Assembly (NCBI RefSeq): GCF_026341775.1
Contig: NZ_JAPEOB010000002.1
Span: 2,294,001 to 2,358,000, forward strand
Reading direction: 5' to 3'
DNA length: 64,000 nt
Source of the DNA: Streptomyces sp. NBC_00654
GTDB taxonomy: Bacteria > Actinomycetota > Actinomycetes > Streptomycetales > Streptomycetaceae
Shown piece after piece: positions 33,020-42,003 of this stretch (positions are counted from its first letter, which is position 1; every line of letters starts with the position of its first letter). The position numbers and the translations under genes were made by a program. The notes below the pieces were generated by a model. That model saw only the letters and a list, made by a program, of their open reading frames with translations. It searched no databases and had not been told where the DNA came from.

Positions 33020-34258
33020 ATGCGTCGCAGAGCCGTAGGCACCGTCCGTCCCAGATCGCTGACCCTCACGGCCCTGGCCACCGCCGGGCTCCTGCTGACC
33101 GGCTGCACCGCCGCCGGCCAGGCGGGAGGCTCCGGGGGCGGCTCGGCCGGGGAGCGGGACGGGACCGTCAGGGTGGGCCTGGTCTACTCCCGTACCGGGC
33201 TGCTCGCCGCGTACGGGAAGCAGTACCGCGACGGGTTCATGGCGGGCCTCGACCACGCCACCGGCGGTACCGGCAAGGTCGACGGCCACCGCATCGAGGT
33301 CACCGAGCAGGACGACGCGGGCGACCCGGGCAAGGCGGTCTCCGCCGCGAAGAACCTCATCGGCAAGGGCTACAAGGTGCTGGCCGGCACCACCGACTCC
33401 GGCGTCGCCCTCCAGATGGCCCCGCTCGCGGCCCAGAACAAGGTGCTGTACATCGACGGCCCGGCCGCCACCGACGCCGTGACCGGGGTCAACGCGTACA
33501 CCTTCCGCTCCGGCCGGCAGTCCTACCAGGACATCCTCACGGCGGGCACGATGCTGGGCGAGGCAAAGGGCAGGAAGGTCACGGTGCTGGCCCAGGACTC
33601 CACCTTCGGCCAGGCCAACGTCGCCGCCGTGAAGGCCGTCCTCGGGGAGCGCGGCGCCGAGGTCGGGTCGGTGCTGGCGCCGCCCAGCGCGACGGACCTG
33701 ACGCCGTTCGCCCGCCAGGTGAAGGCCGCCGGACCCGATCTGGTCTTCGTGGCCTGGGCCGGTTCCACCGCCCCCGCCCTGTGGACCGCGCTGGACCAGC
33801 AGGGGGTGCTGGACGCGGGCAAGGTGGTGACCGGGCTGGCCGGTACGGCCTCGTACCCGGTGTTCGGGGCGGCCGGTTCCAAGGTCTCGTTCCTGGCGCA
33901 CTACTTCCCCGGCGCGGGCGGCGGCAACGCCGTCGAGAAGGCGATGCTGGACGGGGTCGCCGAGGCGGGCGGCACACCCGACCTGTTCACCCCGGACGGT
34001 TTCACCGCCGCGCAGATGGTGGTGCGGGCCGTCCGGGACGGCAGCGCCACGGACACCTCGGCGATGGTGAAGGCCCTGGAGGGCTGGACCTTCGACGGGG
34101 TGAAGGGCAAGCAGCGCATCCGGGCCGAGGACCACGCCCTGGTGCAGCCGATGTTCGTCGCCAGGCTCACGGGGAAGGGCGCCACCGCCGTACCGGAGCT
34201 GGTGTCCACCGCGCCGATGGACGAGGTGGCCCCGCCCGCGAAGCCCTCGGCGGGCTGA
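33020..34258 (+). CDS. Liv-type ABC transporter substrate-binding lipoprotein
   Basis: A 412-residue periplasmic-binding protein of the LivK/AmiC type. Basic start MRRRAVGTVRPRS, hydrophobic signal and lipobox LLLTGC (Cys about 29), then a Gly/Ser-rich stalk and the type I fold (VRVGLVYSRTGLLAAYGKQYRDGFMAGLDHATGG; DDAGDPGKAVSAAKNLIGKGYKVLAGTTDSG). GAGGAG lies about nine bases before ATG 33020. It delivers the ligand to the LivHM/GF permease encoded next. Liv-type proteins also bind carboxylates, amides and urea, and the alpha/beta hydrolase in the operon argues for an ester or amide rather than leucine. Confidence 0.9.
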   Translation: MRRRAVGTVRPRSLTLTALATAGLLLTGCTAAGQAGGSGGGSAGERDGTVRVGLVYSRTGLLAAYGKQYRDGFMAGLDHATGGTGKVDGHRIEVTEQDDAGDPGKAVSAAKNLIGKGYKVLAGTTDSGVALQMAPLAAQNKVLYIDGPAATDAVTGVNAYTFRSGRQSYQDILTAGTMLGEAKGRKVTVLAQDSTFGQANVAAVKAVLGERGAEVGSVLAPPSATDLTPFARQVKAAGPDLVFVAWAGSTAPALWTALDQQGVLDAGKVVTGLAGTASYPVFGAAGSKVSFLAHYFPGAGGGNAVEKAMLDGVAEAGGTPDLFTPDGFTAAQMVVRAVRDGSATDTSAMVKALEGWTFDGVKGKQRIRAEDHALVQPMFVARLTGKGATAVPELVSTAPMDEVAPPAKPSAG

Positions 34259-34261
34259 GCG

Positions 34262-35026
34262 ATGACCGCTCCCGACACCCTCACCGCTCCCGTGCTCCGG
34301 CTCTCCGGGCTCGGCTGGACCATCGGCGGGGCCACCATCGTCGAGAACGTCTCGCTGAGCGTCCGGGAGGGCGAGTTCCTGGCGTTCATCGGCCCCAACG
34401 GGGCGGGCAAGACCTCGCTGTTCAACCTGATCAGCGGGATCACCGCCCCGACCGCGGGCACCCTCGCGCTGGACGGCACCGATCTGACGCGGCTGCCCGT
34501 GCACACCCGGGCCCGTCGCGGCATCGGGCGCACCTTCCAGACGTCCAGCCTCTGGCCCGCGATGACGGTGGCCGAGCATGTCCGGCTGGCCGCGCAGGCC
34601 GCCGGGGGCGGCTCGTACCGGCTGTGGCGGCGCGCCGCCCCGTACGCCGCCGAGGTGCGCGGCGTGCTGGAGCGCACCGGTCTCGGACACCGGGCGTCGA
34701 CGCCCGCCGCCGAGCTGTCGCACGGCGAGAAGCGGAAGCTGGAGCTCGCCGTACTGCTGGTGGGCGATCCGCGGCTGATGCTGCTCGACGAGCCGATGGC
34801 CGGGGTCAGCGCGGAGGAGGTCCCCGCGCTGACCGAGCTGATCCGCACCCTGCACCGCGACGAGGGGCGCACGGTCCTGATGGTCGAGCACCACATGGAC
34901 GTCCTGCTGGGTCTGGCCGACCGGCTCGCGGTGATGCACCACGGGAGTCTGCTGGCGCTGGGCACCCCCGAGGCCGTGACCGCCGACCCCGCCGTACAGC
35001 AGGCCTACCTCGGGGAGGGACTGTGA
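34262..35026 (+). CDS. livG: Liv-type ABC transporter ATPase 1 (LivG)
   Basis: A 254-residue ATPase: Walker A GPNGAGKTSLF, LivG-type RGIGRTFQTSSLWPAMTVAEHV, signature LSHGEKRKLELAVLL, Walker B LMLLDEPMAGVSAEE, switch His in LMVEHHMDVLLGLADRLAVM. LivG and LivF ATPases pair to drive HAAT-family importers. It starts three bases after the binding-protein stop and overlaps LivF as GTGA. Confidence 0.92.
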   Translation: MTAPDTLTAPVLRLSGLGWTIGGATIVENVSLSVREGEFLAFIGPNGAGKTSLFNLISGITAPTAGTLALDGTDLTRLPVHTRARRGIGRTFQTSSLWPAMTVAEHVRLAAQAAGGGSYRLWRRAAPYAAEVRGVLERTGLGHRASTPAAELSHGEKRKLELAVLLVGDPRLMLLDEPMAGVSAEEVPALTELIRTLHRDEGRTVLMVEHHMDVLLGLADRLAVMHHGSLLALGTPEAVTADPAVQQAYLGEGL

Positions 35027-35865
35027 CACCGCGCGGCACGGAAACCGGCGGCACGGAGATGCGCGGCACACAGCCCGGCAACACGGCGCCCGGCCCCGAT
35101 GTCCTGCTCGCCGTGCGGGACCTGCGGGTGCTCATCGGCGGCCGGCACATCCTGCACGGCGTCGACCTGGATGTGGCCCGGCACGGGGTGACCGCGCTGC
35201 TGGGCCGCAACGGTGCCGGGAAGACGACGACCGTACGCGGCATCCTCGGGCTCGTCCCGCGCGACGGGAGCGTACGGCTCGACGGCGAGGAGACCGTGAC
35301 GCTGCCCACGCACACCCTGGTGCGGCGCGGCATCGGCTACGCCCCGGAGGACCGCGGGATCTTCGCCTCGCTGACCGTCGCGGAGAACCTGCGGCTGGCC
35401 GAACGGGCCGGCGCGGACGGCCCCGACTATCCGCTCGTCCATGAACTGTTCCCCGAACTCAAGCGCCGGGCCCGGCAGTTGGCCGGGACACTGTCCGGCG
35501 GCCAGCAGCAGATGGTGGCCATCGGCCGCACCCTGCTCAACGGCAACGCGCTGATCATCGCGGACGAACCGACCAAGGGGCTCGCGCCCAGGGTCGTCAC
35601 CGAGGTCGCCCAGGTGCTGGAGCGGGCCGCCGAGGCGGTGCCGGTGCTGCTCGTGGAGCAGAACCTCGCCGTCGTCCGCAGGCTGGCCGGGCGCTGCGTG
35701 GTGCTCGCGGACGGCCGCACGGCCCACCAGGGCCCGGCCGGCGCCCTGTTGGACGACGCGGAGGCGGCCCGCCGGCTGCTGGGAGTGGGCAGCCGCCACG
35801 CACCCGGCGCCGGCGCCACCGCCGCGTCCCCCGCCCCTTCCCCGACCGCGGAGGCGGATTCCTGA
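35023..35865 (+). CDS. livF: Liv-type ABC transporter ATPase 2 (LivF)
   Basis: A 280-residue ATPase: Walker A GRNGAGKTTTVRGI, RGIGYAPEDRGIFASLTVAENLRLAE, signature LSGGQQQMVAIGRTLL, Walker B LIIADEPTKGLAP, and switch region VLLVEQNLAVVRRLAGRCVVLADG. The start is GTG 35023 overlapping the LivG stop, with GGGGAGGGA just upstream; the frame is open far upstream but no domain is there. A 25-residue N-terminal and a 30-residue Ala/Pro C-terminal tail are low-complexity additions to the usual length. Confidence 0.92.
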   Translation: MTPRGTETGGTEMRGTQPGNTAPGPDVLLAVRDLRVLIGGRHILHGVDLDVARHGVTALLGRNGAGKTTTVRGILGLVPRDGSVRLDGEETVTLPTHTLVRRGIGYAPEDRGIFASLTVAENLRLAERAGADGPDYPLVHELFPELKRRARQLAGTLSGGQQQMVAIGRTLLNGNALIIADEPTKGLAPRVVTEVAQVLERAAEAVPVLLVEQNLAVVRRLAGRCVVLADGRTAHQGPAGALLDDAEAARRLLGVGSRHAPGAGATAASPAPSPTAEADS

Positions 35866-36752
35866 TGTCCACCATCGTTCTGCTCACCATGACCGGACTC
35901 GGTCTGGGAGCCCTCTACTTCCTCATCGCGTCGGGGCTCTCCCTGATCTTCGGCCTGATGGATGTGCTCAACTTCGCGCACGGGGCGCTGCTGTCCATCG
36001 GGGCGTACGGCACCTGGTGGGCCGCGTCCGGGAACCTGCCCGGCGCCGGAAGCGGTGGGGCGGGCTTCGTCCTCGCCGTGCTCTTCGGTACGGCGGTGGG
36101 CACCCTCGCCGCCGTCGTGCTGGAACTCGCCGTCGTGCGCCCGCTGTACACCCGGCCGCGCGAACAGGTCCTCGCCACGGTCGGGGTGGGGCTCGCCGTT
36201 CCCGCGCTGCTGTCCGGCATCTGGGGCCCGGACGCGCTGACGTTCCCCGGGCCGCGGGCGCTGTCCGGCACCTTCGGGCTGCTGGGCGCGCAGGTCCCCG
36301 TCAACCGGCTGGTGCTGATCGCGGCGGCCGTCCTCGTCCTGCTGGCGCTGCGGCTCTTCCTCGGCCGGACCCGGCACGGTCTGGTCGTCCGGGCGGGCGT
36401 CGAGGACCGGGCCATGGTGACCGCGCTCGGCATCGACGTCCGCAGGGCGTTCACCCTCGTCTTCGCCATCGGGGGTGCCGCCGCCGCGCTCGGCGGGGCG
36501 CTCGGCGGGCTGTACTTCGGCTCCGTCGACCCACGGCAGGGGACCTCGCTGCTGATCTTCGCCTTCGTGGTGGTGGTCACCGGCGGCATGGGATCGGTGA
36601 CCGGCGCCGCCGTGGCGTCCGTCGTCATCGGCCTGGTCCAGCAGTTCGCCAACTACTACACCGCCGCGGGCCTCGGCGACCTGGCGGTCGTCGTCCTGCT
36701 CGCCGCGCTGCTGCTCGTCCGCCCGAGCGGACTGACCGGGAGGCTCGCGTGA
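35865..36752 (+). CDS. livH: Liv-type ABC transporter permease (LivH)
   Basis: A 295-residue inner-membrane permease with about eight helices: IASGLSLIFGLMDVLNFAHGALLSIGAYG (the conserved N-terminal LivH signature), VGVGLAVPALLSGIWGPDAL, RAGVEDRAMVTALGIDVRRAF (cytoplasmic coupling loop with Asp/Glu-Ala-type contact to the ATPases) and FAFVVVVTGGMGSVTGAAVASVVIGLVQQF. One-base overlap with LivF and GTGA overlap with LivM. Confidence 0.91.
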   Translation: MSTIVLLTMTGLGLGALYFLIASGLSLIFGLMDVLNFAHGALLSIGAYGTWWAASGNLPGAGSGGAGFVLAVLFGTAVGTLAAVVLELAVVRPLYTRPREQVLATVGVGLAVPALLSGIWGPDALTFPGPRALSGTFGLLGAQVPVNRLVLIAAAVLVLLALRLFLGRTRHGLVVRAGVEDRAMVTALGIDVRRAFTLVFAIGGAAAALGGALGGLYFGSVDPRQGTSLLIFAFVVVVTGGMGSVTGAAVASVVIGLVQQFANYYTAAGLGDLAVVVLLAALLLVRPSGLTGRLA

Positions 36753-37882
36753 GCACCGCCACCGAGACACAGAGACACACCGGCCCCGCCCCCGCGGCCG
36801 CCCCGTCCGGGGCGCCCGGAGCCGCGGCCCGGCTGCTGCGCTGGTGGCCCGCCGCCGCCCTGGCGCTCCTGATCGTCGCCCCGTACAGCGCACTGCCCCT
36901 GCCGGGCCTGCTGGACGGTCCGGTCGGCAGTCCCGGCAGCCTCCAACTTCTCGCCACCTGCCTGCTGTTCGGCGCGCTCGCCACGGGCTACGACCTGCTG
37001 CTGGGCCGGACCGGACTGCTCTCCTTCGGCCATGCGCTGTATTTCGCGGCGGGCAGCTACGCCACCAACATGTTCCTGCTGGAGGCCGGGCTGCCGTTCG
37101 CCCTGTCGGCCGTCCTCGGCCTCTGCTTCGGGATCGCGCTGGCCGTGGTGCTGGGATCGGTGAGCCTGCGGGTCACCGGAATCGGCTTCTCCATGGTGAC
37201 GCTCGCCTTCGCCCAGGCCGGTTCGCTCCTGGTCGCCCGCGACCCCGGCGGCATCACCGGCGGCGAGGAGGGCCGGGCGGCCCCCGCCGACCTGCTGCCC
37301 TCCGCGCTGGTGGGCATCGAGCACACGGCGAACCTCTACTGGGTCTCGCTCGCCTACCTCGTCCTCACCCTCGGCGTCGTCCACTGGGCGGTCCGCTCCC
37401 CCACCGGGCGGGTCTGGGAAGGCATCAAGGAGAACGAACGCCGGGTGGAGGTCCTGGGCCTGAGGCCGTACGGCTTCAAGCTGACGGCCTTCGTCCTGGC
37501 CGGTGCGCTGGCCGCGCTCGGCGGGCTGGTCCATCTGCTGCTCACCGGCGGCTCCACCCCGCAGACCACCACGTCCGACTTCACGCTGTCCCTGCTGGTG
37601 ATGGTCGTGCTCGGCGGATCGGGCACCCGCTGGGGGCCGATGGCCGGCGGCATCCTCTACACCTGGGCCGATCACCGCCTCGGCGACCTCGCGGGGTCGG
37701 GAGCGGTCGCCGACCTGCCCGCCGTGCTGCGCGTTCCGCTCTCCCAGCCGCTGTTCCTGCTCGGCGTGGTGTTCGTGGCCGTGGTACATCTGCTGCCCGG
37801 CGGCCTCGCCCGGCTGCCCTCGCGCCTCTCGTCCCGGCCGGCCCCGCCGCGGGGAACCACGAAGGAGAACCGACGCCCATGA
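36749..37882 (+). CDS. livM: Liv-type ABC transporter permease (LivM)
   Basis: A 377-residue permease with about ten helices. Family motifs: YDLLLGRTGLLSFGHALYFAAGSYATNMF, RVTGIGFSMVTLAFAQAGSLLV, the coupling loop GRVWEGIKENERRVEVLGLRPYGFKLTAF and LVMVVLGGSGTRWGPMAGGILYTW. It is translated from GTG 36749 overlapping the LivH stop and overlaps the hydrolase as ATGA. It completes a full SBP-ATPase-ATPase-permease-permease system. Confidence 0.91.
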   Translation: MSTATETQRHTGPAPAAAPSGAPGAAARLLRWWPAAALALLIVAPYSALPLPGLLDGPVGSPGSLQLLATCLLFGALATGYDLLLGRTGLLSFGHALYFAAGSYATNMFLLEAGLPFALSAVLGLCFGIALAVVLGSVSLRVTGIGFSMVTLAFAQAGSLLVARDPGGITGGEEGRAAPADLLPSALVGIEHTANLYWVSLAYLVLTLGVVHWAVRSPTGRVWEGIKENERRVEVLGLRPYGFKLTAFVLAGALAALGGLVHLLLTGGSTPQTTTSDFTLSLLVMVVLGGSGTRWGPMAGGILYTWADHRLGDLAGSGAVADLPAVLRVPLSQPLFLLGVVFVAVVHLLPGGLARLPSRLSSRPAPPRGTTKENRRP

Positions 37883-38796
37883 CCACGTACACACCGCTGC
37901 ACGAGGAGCTCCGGGTCCCTGTCGCCGGAGGCGACCTGGCCGTACTGCGCTGGCCCGCCCGCGACCCCGGTGCGCCGGTGGTGATGGCCCTGCACGGGAT
38001 CACCGCCAACGCGCTCTCCTGGGGCCCGGTGGCCCGGCGGCTGGCGGGCCGGGTCACGCTGGTCGCCCCGGATCTGCGCGGCCGGGCGGGGAGCCGCGGG
38101 CTGCCGGAGCCGTACGGGATCGCGGCGCACGCCGACGACGCGGCGGCACTGGCCGGCGCGCTCGCTCCCGGGGGCGGCCGGGTGGCGCTGGCGGGGCACT
38201 CGATGGGCGCCTTCGTGGCGGCGCTGGCCGCGGTGCGGCATCCGGCGCTGTTCGGCCCGCCGGTCCTGGTGGACGGCGGGTTCGGCTTCCCCGCCCCCAC
38301 CCATCTGTCGCCCGACGAACTCATGACCGCGGTGATCGGCCCGGCCATGGACCGGCTGTCGATGACGTTCCCCGACCGTGCCGCGTACCGGGCGTTCTGG
38401 CAGGCGCACCCCGCGTTCGCCGGGGCGTGGTCCGCCGACGTGGACGCGTACATCCAGCGCGACCTGACGGGCGAGGAGCCGGAACTGCGCTCCACGTGCC
38501 GGATCGAGGCGGTACGCGCGGACGGCATCGGCCTGTTCGACGACGAGGTCCTCGCGGCGGTCCACCGGCTGCCGGGCCCCGCGACCCTGCTGTGGGCGGC
38601 ACGGGGACTGATGGACGAGGAGCAGGGCCTGTACGACGCCTCCCGGCTGGCGGCGGCGGGCCTTCAGGACACCCGCGTACGGGCGGTGGCGGTACCGGAC
38701 GTGAACCACTACACGCTGCTGACGGGGGACGCGGGGGCCGGGGAGGTGGCCCGGCACCTGCTGGCGGCGGTGCGCCCGGAGGGGTCGGGCGGCTGA
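37879..38796 (+). CDS. alpha/beta hydrolase in Liv operon
   Basis: A 305-residue alpha/beta-hydrolase. HGITANALSWGPVARRL is the oxyanion-hole segment after strand 3, GHSMGAFVAAL the nucleophile elbow (Ser), and the catalytic His is in DVNHYTLLTGD; the acid is probably the Asp in the preceding strand-7 loop. No signal peptide, so it works in the cytosol on an imported ester, lactone or amide. ATGA overlap with LivM makes it the sixth gene of the operon and the best clue to the transported ligand. A large hairpin terminator follows. Confidence 0.86.
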   Translation: MTTYTPLHEELRVPVAGGDLAVLRWPARDPGAPVVMALHGITANALSWGPVARRLAGRVTLVAPDLRGRAGSRGLPEPYGIAAHADDAAALAGALAPGGGRVALAGHSMGAFVAALAAVRHPALFGPPVLVDGGFGFPAPTHLSPDELMTAVIGPAMDRLSMTFPDRAAYRAFWQAHPAFAGAWSADVDAYIQRDLTGEEPELRSTCRIEAVRADGIGLFDDEVLAAVHRLPGPATLLWAARGLMDEEQGLYDASRLAAAGLQDTRVRAVAVPDVNHYTLLTGDAGAGEVARHLLAAVRPEGSGG

Positions 38797-38842
38797 GGAC
38801 GGGGGCGAGAGGGTGCAGGGGGCGGGGCGCGTGAGGGTGTAC

Positions 38843-38881
38843 GGGGCGGGGGCGGCCGACCGCGCGGTGGCCGCCGCCCCG
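38843..38881. terminator. bidirectional terminator between convergent operons
   Basis: GGGGCGGGGGCGGCC ... GGCCGCCGCCCCG forms a long GC stem with flanking GTAC complementarity, between the hydrolase stop and the PucR stop. Confidence 0.72.
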
Positions 38882-38921
38882 CTGCCGTACGGTCATCCCC
38901 CCGTCCCCGCCCGTCCGGCGG

Positions 38922-40925
38922 TCAGGCGCCCGACAGCCCGTGCAGACGCAGGGCGAGTTGCAGTTCCAGCGCCCGGTCCGGCTCGTTCCAGTCGCGCCCC
39001 AGCAGGATCTGGATCCGGTCGAGCCGCTGCACCACCGTGTTGACGTGCACGTGCAGTTCGTCCTTCGCCCGGATCAGACTGCCGCCCGCACCGAAGTACG
39101 CGGCGAGCGTGCGCACCAGATGCGTGCCGCGCCGCTCGTCGTACCGCAGCAACGGCCCCAGCGTGGCATCGACGAAACCGTCGACGTCCTGCGCGTCGCC
39201 CAGCACCACGCCGAGGAAGCCGAGTTCGTCGACGCACGCTCCCTGGCCCGTACGCCCCAGCGCGCGCATGGCCCGCAGACAGCGCGTCGCCTCCCGGCAG
39301 GCGGCGGCCAGTTCGCGCGGGCCCCGGGCGGGGCCCGTGGCCGCGACGGTGACGGGGGCCTGGACCAGCTGGCCGAGCTGGGCCGCCGCGGCGCGGGCCG
39401 CCTCTCCGGCGCCGGGCCCGCCGTCGTCCACGGGCCGCCCCTCCGCCGCACCGTCCGTCCCGCACTCGATCAACAGGACGACCTTTCCGGCGTGTTCGGC
39501 GCTCACTCCGTGGATGTCGCCGCCGAACAGGTACCGCATGGCGGCGGAGGCCAGCCGCTCGCGGACACCGGCCTCCGCCACGAGCACCAGATGGGGCCGG
39601 TCCAGGTCGATACCGAGACGGCGGCCGCGTTCGGCGAGTCCGGCCGGGTCGCGTTCCGCGCCGCTCAGCAGATCGCCGATCAGCCCGCCCCTGATCCGGT
39701 TCTCGGTCTCGGCCACCGTGCGTCTGATCAGCAGGAGCAGGCCGGTGACCACGGAGGCCCGTTCGAACAGGCGCCGGTCGGAGTCGTCGAGCGGTTCGCG
39801 CCGGTGCAGTACGAGTCCGGCCAGCAGCTCCTGCCCGGCCAGCACCGCGCAGATCACGCGCCCGCCGCGGTGGACGGCACGCGCCCCGGCGCGGGACTCC
39901 TCGGCCGTCTCCGCCAGCCAGCCGGCGTCCATGCTGTCGGCGGCGAACCCCGCTCCGTCGGGACGGACGGCGGCCAGTGGCCGGCCGCCCGGGTCGTGGA
40001 TGGTCAGCGGGCTGTTCAGCAGCCCGGCGACGGCGGCGGCGACATCCTTGACGTCCCGGCCGCGCAGCACCAGGTCCGTGAGCCGGTCGTGGGACTCCTC
40101 GGCGCGCCGCATGGCGGCCGAGTGTTCCCGGACGGCCGCGTTCGCCCCGGCCAGTTCCGCGTTGGCCCCGGCGAGTTCGTCGAGGGCGGCACGGGTGTCG
40201 GCGAGGGCGCGGGCGGTGTCGATGGCGATCGCGGCGTGCGCGGCCAGTGAGCACAGCAGGGCGACCTCGTCCGGGCCGAAGACCCGGGGGGCACGGTCGG
40301 CGGCGAAGAGGACGCCGATGACCTTTCCCGTACCGCCCCGGCTGGAGCCGAGCAGCAGGGGCACGCCGAGGATGGCGACGAGCCCCTCCGCGAGCACTCC
40401 GGCGTTGATGTCGCGGGTGTGGCGGAAGCGGTCGTCGGTGCCGTAGTCGGGGGTCGCGTACGGGCTCGCCGTCTGGGCGACCAGACCACCGAGCCCTTCG
40501 CCGAGTTCGAGGCGCAGCCGCTGGAAGACCGTGGACACGGACCCGTCGGTGACCCGCATATAGGTGTCCCCGGCCTCCTCGTCGGGGAGCGTGAGGTAGG
40601 CGGTGTCGGTGCCGAGCAGCATCCTGGCCCGGCGCACGATCGCGTTGAGCACATCGTCCAGGTCCCGGGAGGCGGCCAGGTCCCCGGCGGTGTCGAAGAG
40701 GGCCGTGAGCTGGAGTTCCCGGCGCCGGTGCTGCCGCAGGGCGCCCCTGATCCGCAGGGCGGTGGCGACCGCCTTCTCCACCTCGGCCAGTTCGTCCGCC
40801 CGCACCCCGGCCGCCCTCGCCTCCGAGGAGACGGCACCCAGCGCCTCGGCGGGCGCGTCGTCGGCCAGCAGGTCCAGCAGACGGCGCAGGAAGGGCGCGG
40901 CGGGGGAAGGGGAGGGTCCGGACAT
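38922..40925 (-). CDS. PucR/CdaR-type regulator with GAF domain
   Basis: A 667-residue cytosolic regulator. An N-terminal helical segment (about 1-75) precedes a GAF sensor domain (about 80-245; LFDTAGDLAASRDLDDVLNAIVRRARMLLG ... VIGVLFAADRAPRVFGPDEVALLCSLAAHAAIAID). A coiled coil (about 245-285) leads to a GGDEF-like CdaR middle region and the C-terminal PucR helix-turn-helix (about 600-660; LVRTLAAYFGAGGSLIRAKDELHVHVNTVVQRLDRIQILLG). Such proteins usually activate catabolic genes in response to a metabolite. It is encoded 125 bp downstream of the 3-hydroxybutyrate-dehydrogenase-like gene on the same strand and converges on the Liv operon, so either may be its target. An octamer repeat array sits 60-100 bp upstream of its ATG. 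Confidence 0.88.
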   Translation of the reverse strand: MSGPSPSPAAPFLRRLLDLLADDAPAEALGAVSSEARAAGVRADELAEVEKAVATALRIRGALRQHRRRELQLTALFDTAGDLAASRDLDDVLNAIVRRARMLLGTDTAYLTLPDEEAGDTYMRVTDGSVSTVFQRLRLELGEGLGGLVAQTASPYATPDYGTDDRFRHTRDINAGVLAEGLVAILGVPLLLGSSRGGTGKVIGVLFAADRAPRVFGPDEVALLCSLAAHAAIAIDTARALADTRAALDELAGANAELAGANAAVREHSAAMRRAEESHDRLTDLVLRGRDVKDVAAAVAGLLNSPLTIHDPGGRPLAAVRPDGAGFAADSMDAGWLAETAEESRAGARAVHRGGRVICAVLAGQELLAGLVLHRREPLDDSDRRLFERASVVTGLLLLIRRTVAETENRIRGGLIGDLLSGAERDPAGLAERGRRLGIDLDRPHLVLVAEAGVRERLASAAMRYLFGGDIHGVSAEHAGKVVLLIECGTDGAAEGRPVDDGGPGAGEAARAAAAQLGQLVQAPVTVAATGPARGPRELAAACREATRCLRAMRALGRTGQGACVDELGFLGVVLGDAQDVDGFVDATLGPLLRYDERRGTHLVRTLAAYFGAGGSLIRAKDELHVHVNTVVQRLDRIQILLGRDWNEPDRALELQLALRLHGLSGA

Positions 40926-40985
40926 GGGCGCCAGCGTTCTCGGGAGGGCGGGACGGAAGGGATGGGGGGTAGCACGGGCCTGCTG

Positions 40986-41025
40986 GCTTGCGGGCTTGCG
41001 GGCTTGCGGGCTTGCGGGCCCGCGG
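40986..41025. repeat. 8-bp tandem repeat (GCTTGCGG)n
   Basis: Four perfect GCTTGCGG units (40986-41017) and one degenerate unit (to 41025) in the gap between the SDR stop and the PucR start. The 8-bp unit could vary in number by slippage and would change promoter or leader spacing. Confidence 0.85.
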
Positions 41026-41050
41026 AGGGCCGCCGGTGGCCCGGCCGGGG

Positions 41051-41848
41051 TCAGTTGGCCGTCCAGCCGCCGTCCATGGAGAGCGAGGTGCCGGTGATGT
41101 GCCCCGTACGCGGCCCGCACAGCCACAGGACGGCCTCGGCGACCTCGGCCGGTTCGATCAGGCGCTTGATCGCGCTGCGCTCCAGCATCACCCGGCCCAC
41201 CACCTCCTCCTCGGAGATGCCGTGGGTGCGGGCCTGCGCGGCGATCTGGTCCTCCACCAGGGGCGTGCGTACGTAGCCGGGGCTGACGCAGTTGCTCGTC
41301 ACCCCGTGCTCCGCCGCTTCGAGCGCGACCACCTTGCTGAGTCCTTCCAGTGCGTGCTTGGCCGACACATAGGCCGACTTGTAGGGGCTGGCACGCAGTC
41401 CGTGGACGGAGGAGATGTTCACGACGCGTCCCCAGCCGCGTTCGTACATGCCGGGCAGCGTGCGGCGCAAGATGCGGAACGGCGCTTCCACCATCACCCG
41501 GTGGATCAGCGCGAAGCGGTCCGGCGGGAACTCGTGCACCGGGGCCACATGCTGGAGGCCCGCGTTGTTGACCACGATGTCCACGTCGGCGGGCAGGGTG
41601 TCCACCGTCCCGGGCGCCGCGAGGTCGATCACCCAGGCCGTGCCGCCGATCCGTTCCGCCAGCGCCTTCGCGGGCTCGGCGGCCTTGTCCACGACATGTA
41701 CATGGGCGCCCGCGGCGGCCAGGGCCTCGGCACAGGCCCGTCCGATGCCGCTCGCCGCTCCGGTCACCAGGGCGGCCCGCCCGGCCAGGGACCGGTCGGC
41801 TGCGGGGAGGGGTGCGTGGGCCCGGTCGGGGCGCGGGGAAGTCTGCAT
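41051..41848 (-). CDS. 3-hydroxybutyrate dehydrogenase-like SDR
   Basis: A 265-residue classical SDR: cofactor motif VTGAASGIGRACAEALAAAG, NNAGLQHVAPVHEFPPDRF, catalytic NISSVHGLRASPYKSAYVSAKHALEGLSKVVALEAAEHGV (Ser, Tyr, Lys) and SPGYVRTPLVEDQI. The Q-H-V and K-S-A-Y pattern is typical of D-3-hydroxybutyrate dehydrogenases, which convert 3-hydroxybutyrate to acetoacetate with NAD+. Start ATG 41848. It precedes the PucR gene, so a PucR-controlled ketone-body or hydroxy-acid pathway with the nearby Liv transporter is plausible but unproven. Confidence 0.87.
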   Translation of the reverse strand: MQTSPRPDRAHAPLPAADRSLAGRAALVTGAASGIGRACAEALAAAGAHVHVVDKAAEPAKALAERIGGTAWVIDLAAPGTVDTLPADVDIVVNNAGLQHVAPVHEFPPDRFALIHRVMVEAPFRILRRTLPGMYERGWGRVVNISSVHGLRASPYKSAYVSAKHALEGLSKVVALEAAEHGVTSNCVSPGYVRTPLVEDQIAAQARTHGISEEEVVGRVMLERSAIKRLIEPAEVAEAVLWLCGPRTGHITGTSLSMDGGWTAN

Positions 41849-42003
41849 GGCCGTCACGGTAGGGACGGCGCGGCCCTCATCACACGGCGCCGGTGCACAC
41901 ACCCTCGTACGCGGACATGGTGGCGGCGTACATGGTGCGGGGCGGGCCCGGGAAGCGACGGCGCGGGCCGCGGGCCGTCCTGCCCCGGTCACCGGTCACC
42001 GGG

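Noticed and set aside
32818..35022. Very long open frame upstream of and in frame with LivF
   Set aside because: It overlaps the binding-protein and LivG genes in another frame, has Arg/Gly-rich shadow composition and no domain; LivF is complete from the GTG at 35023.
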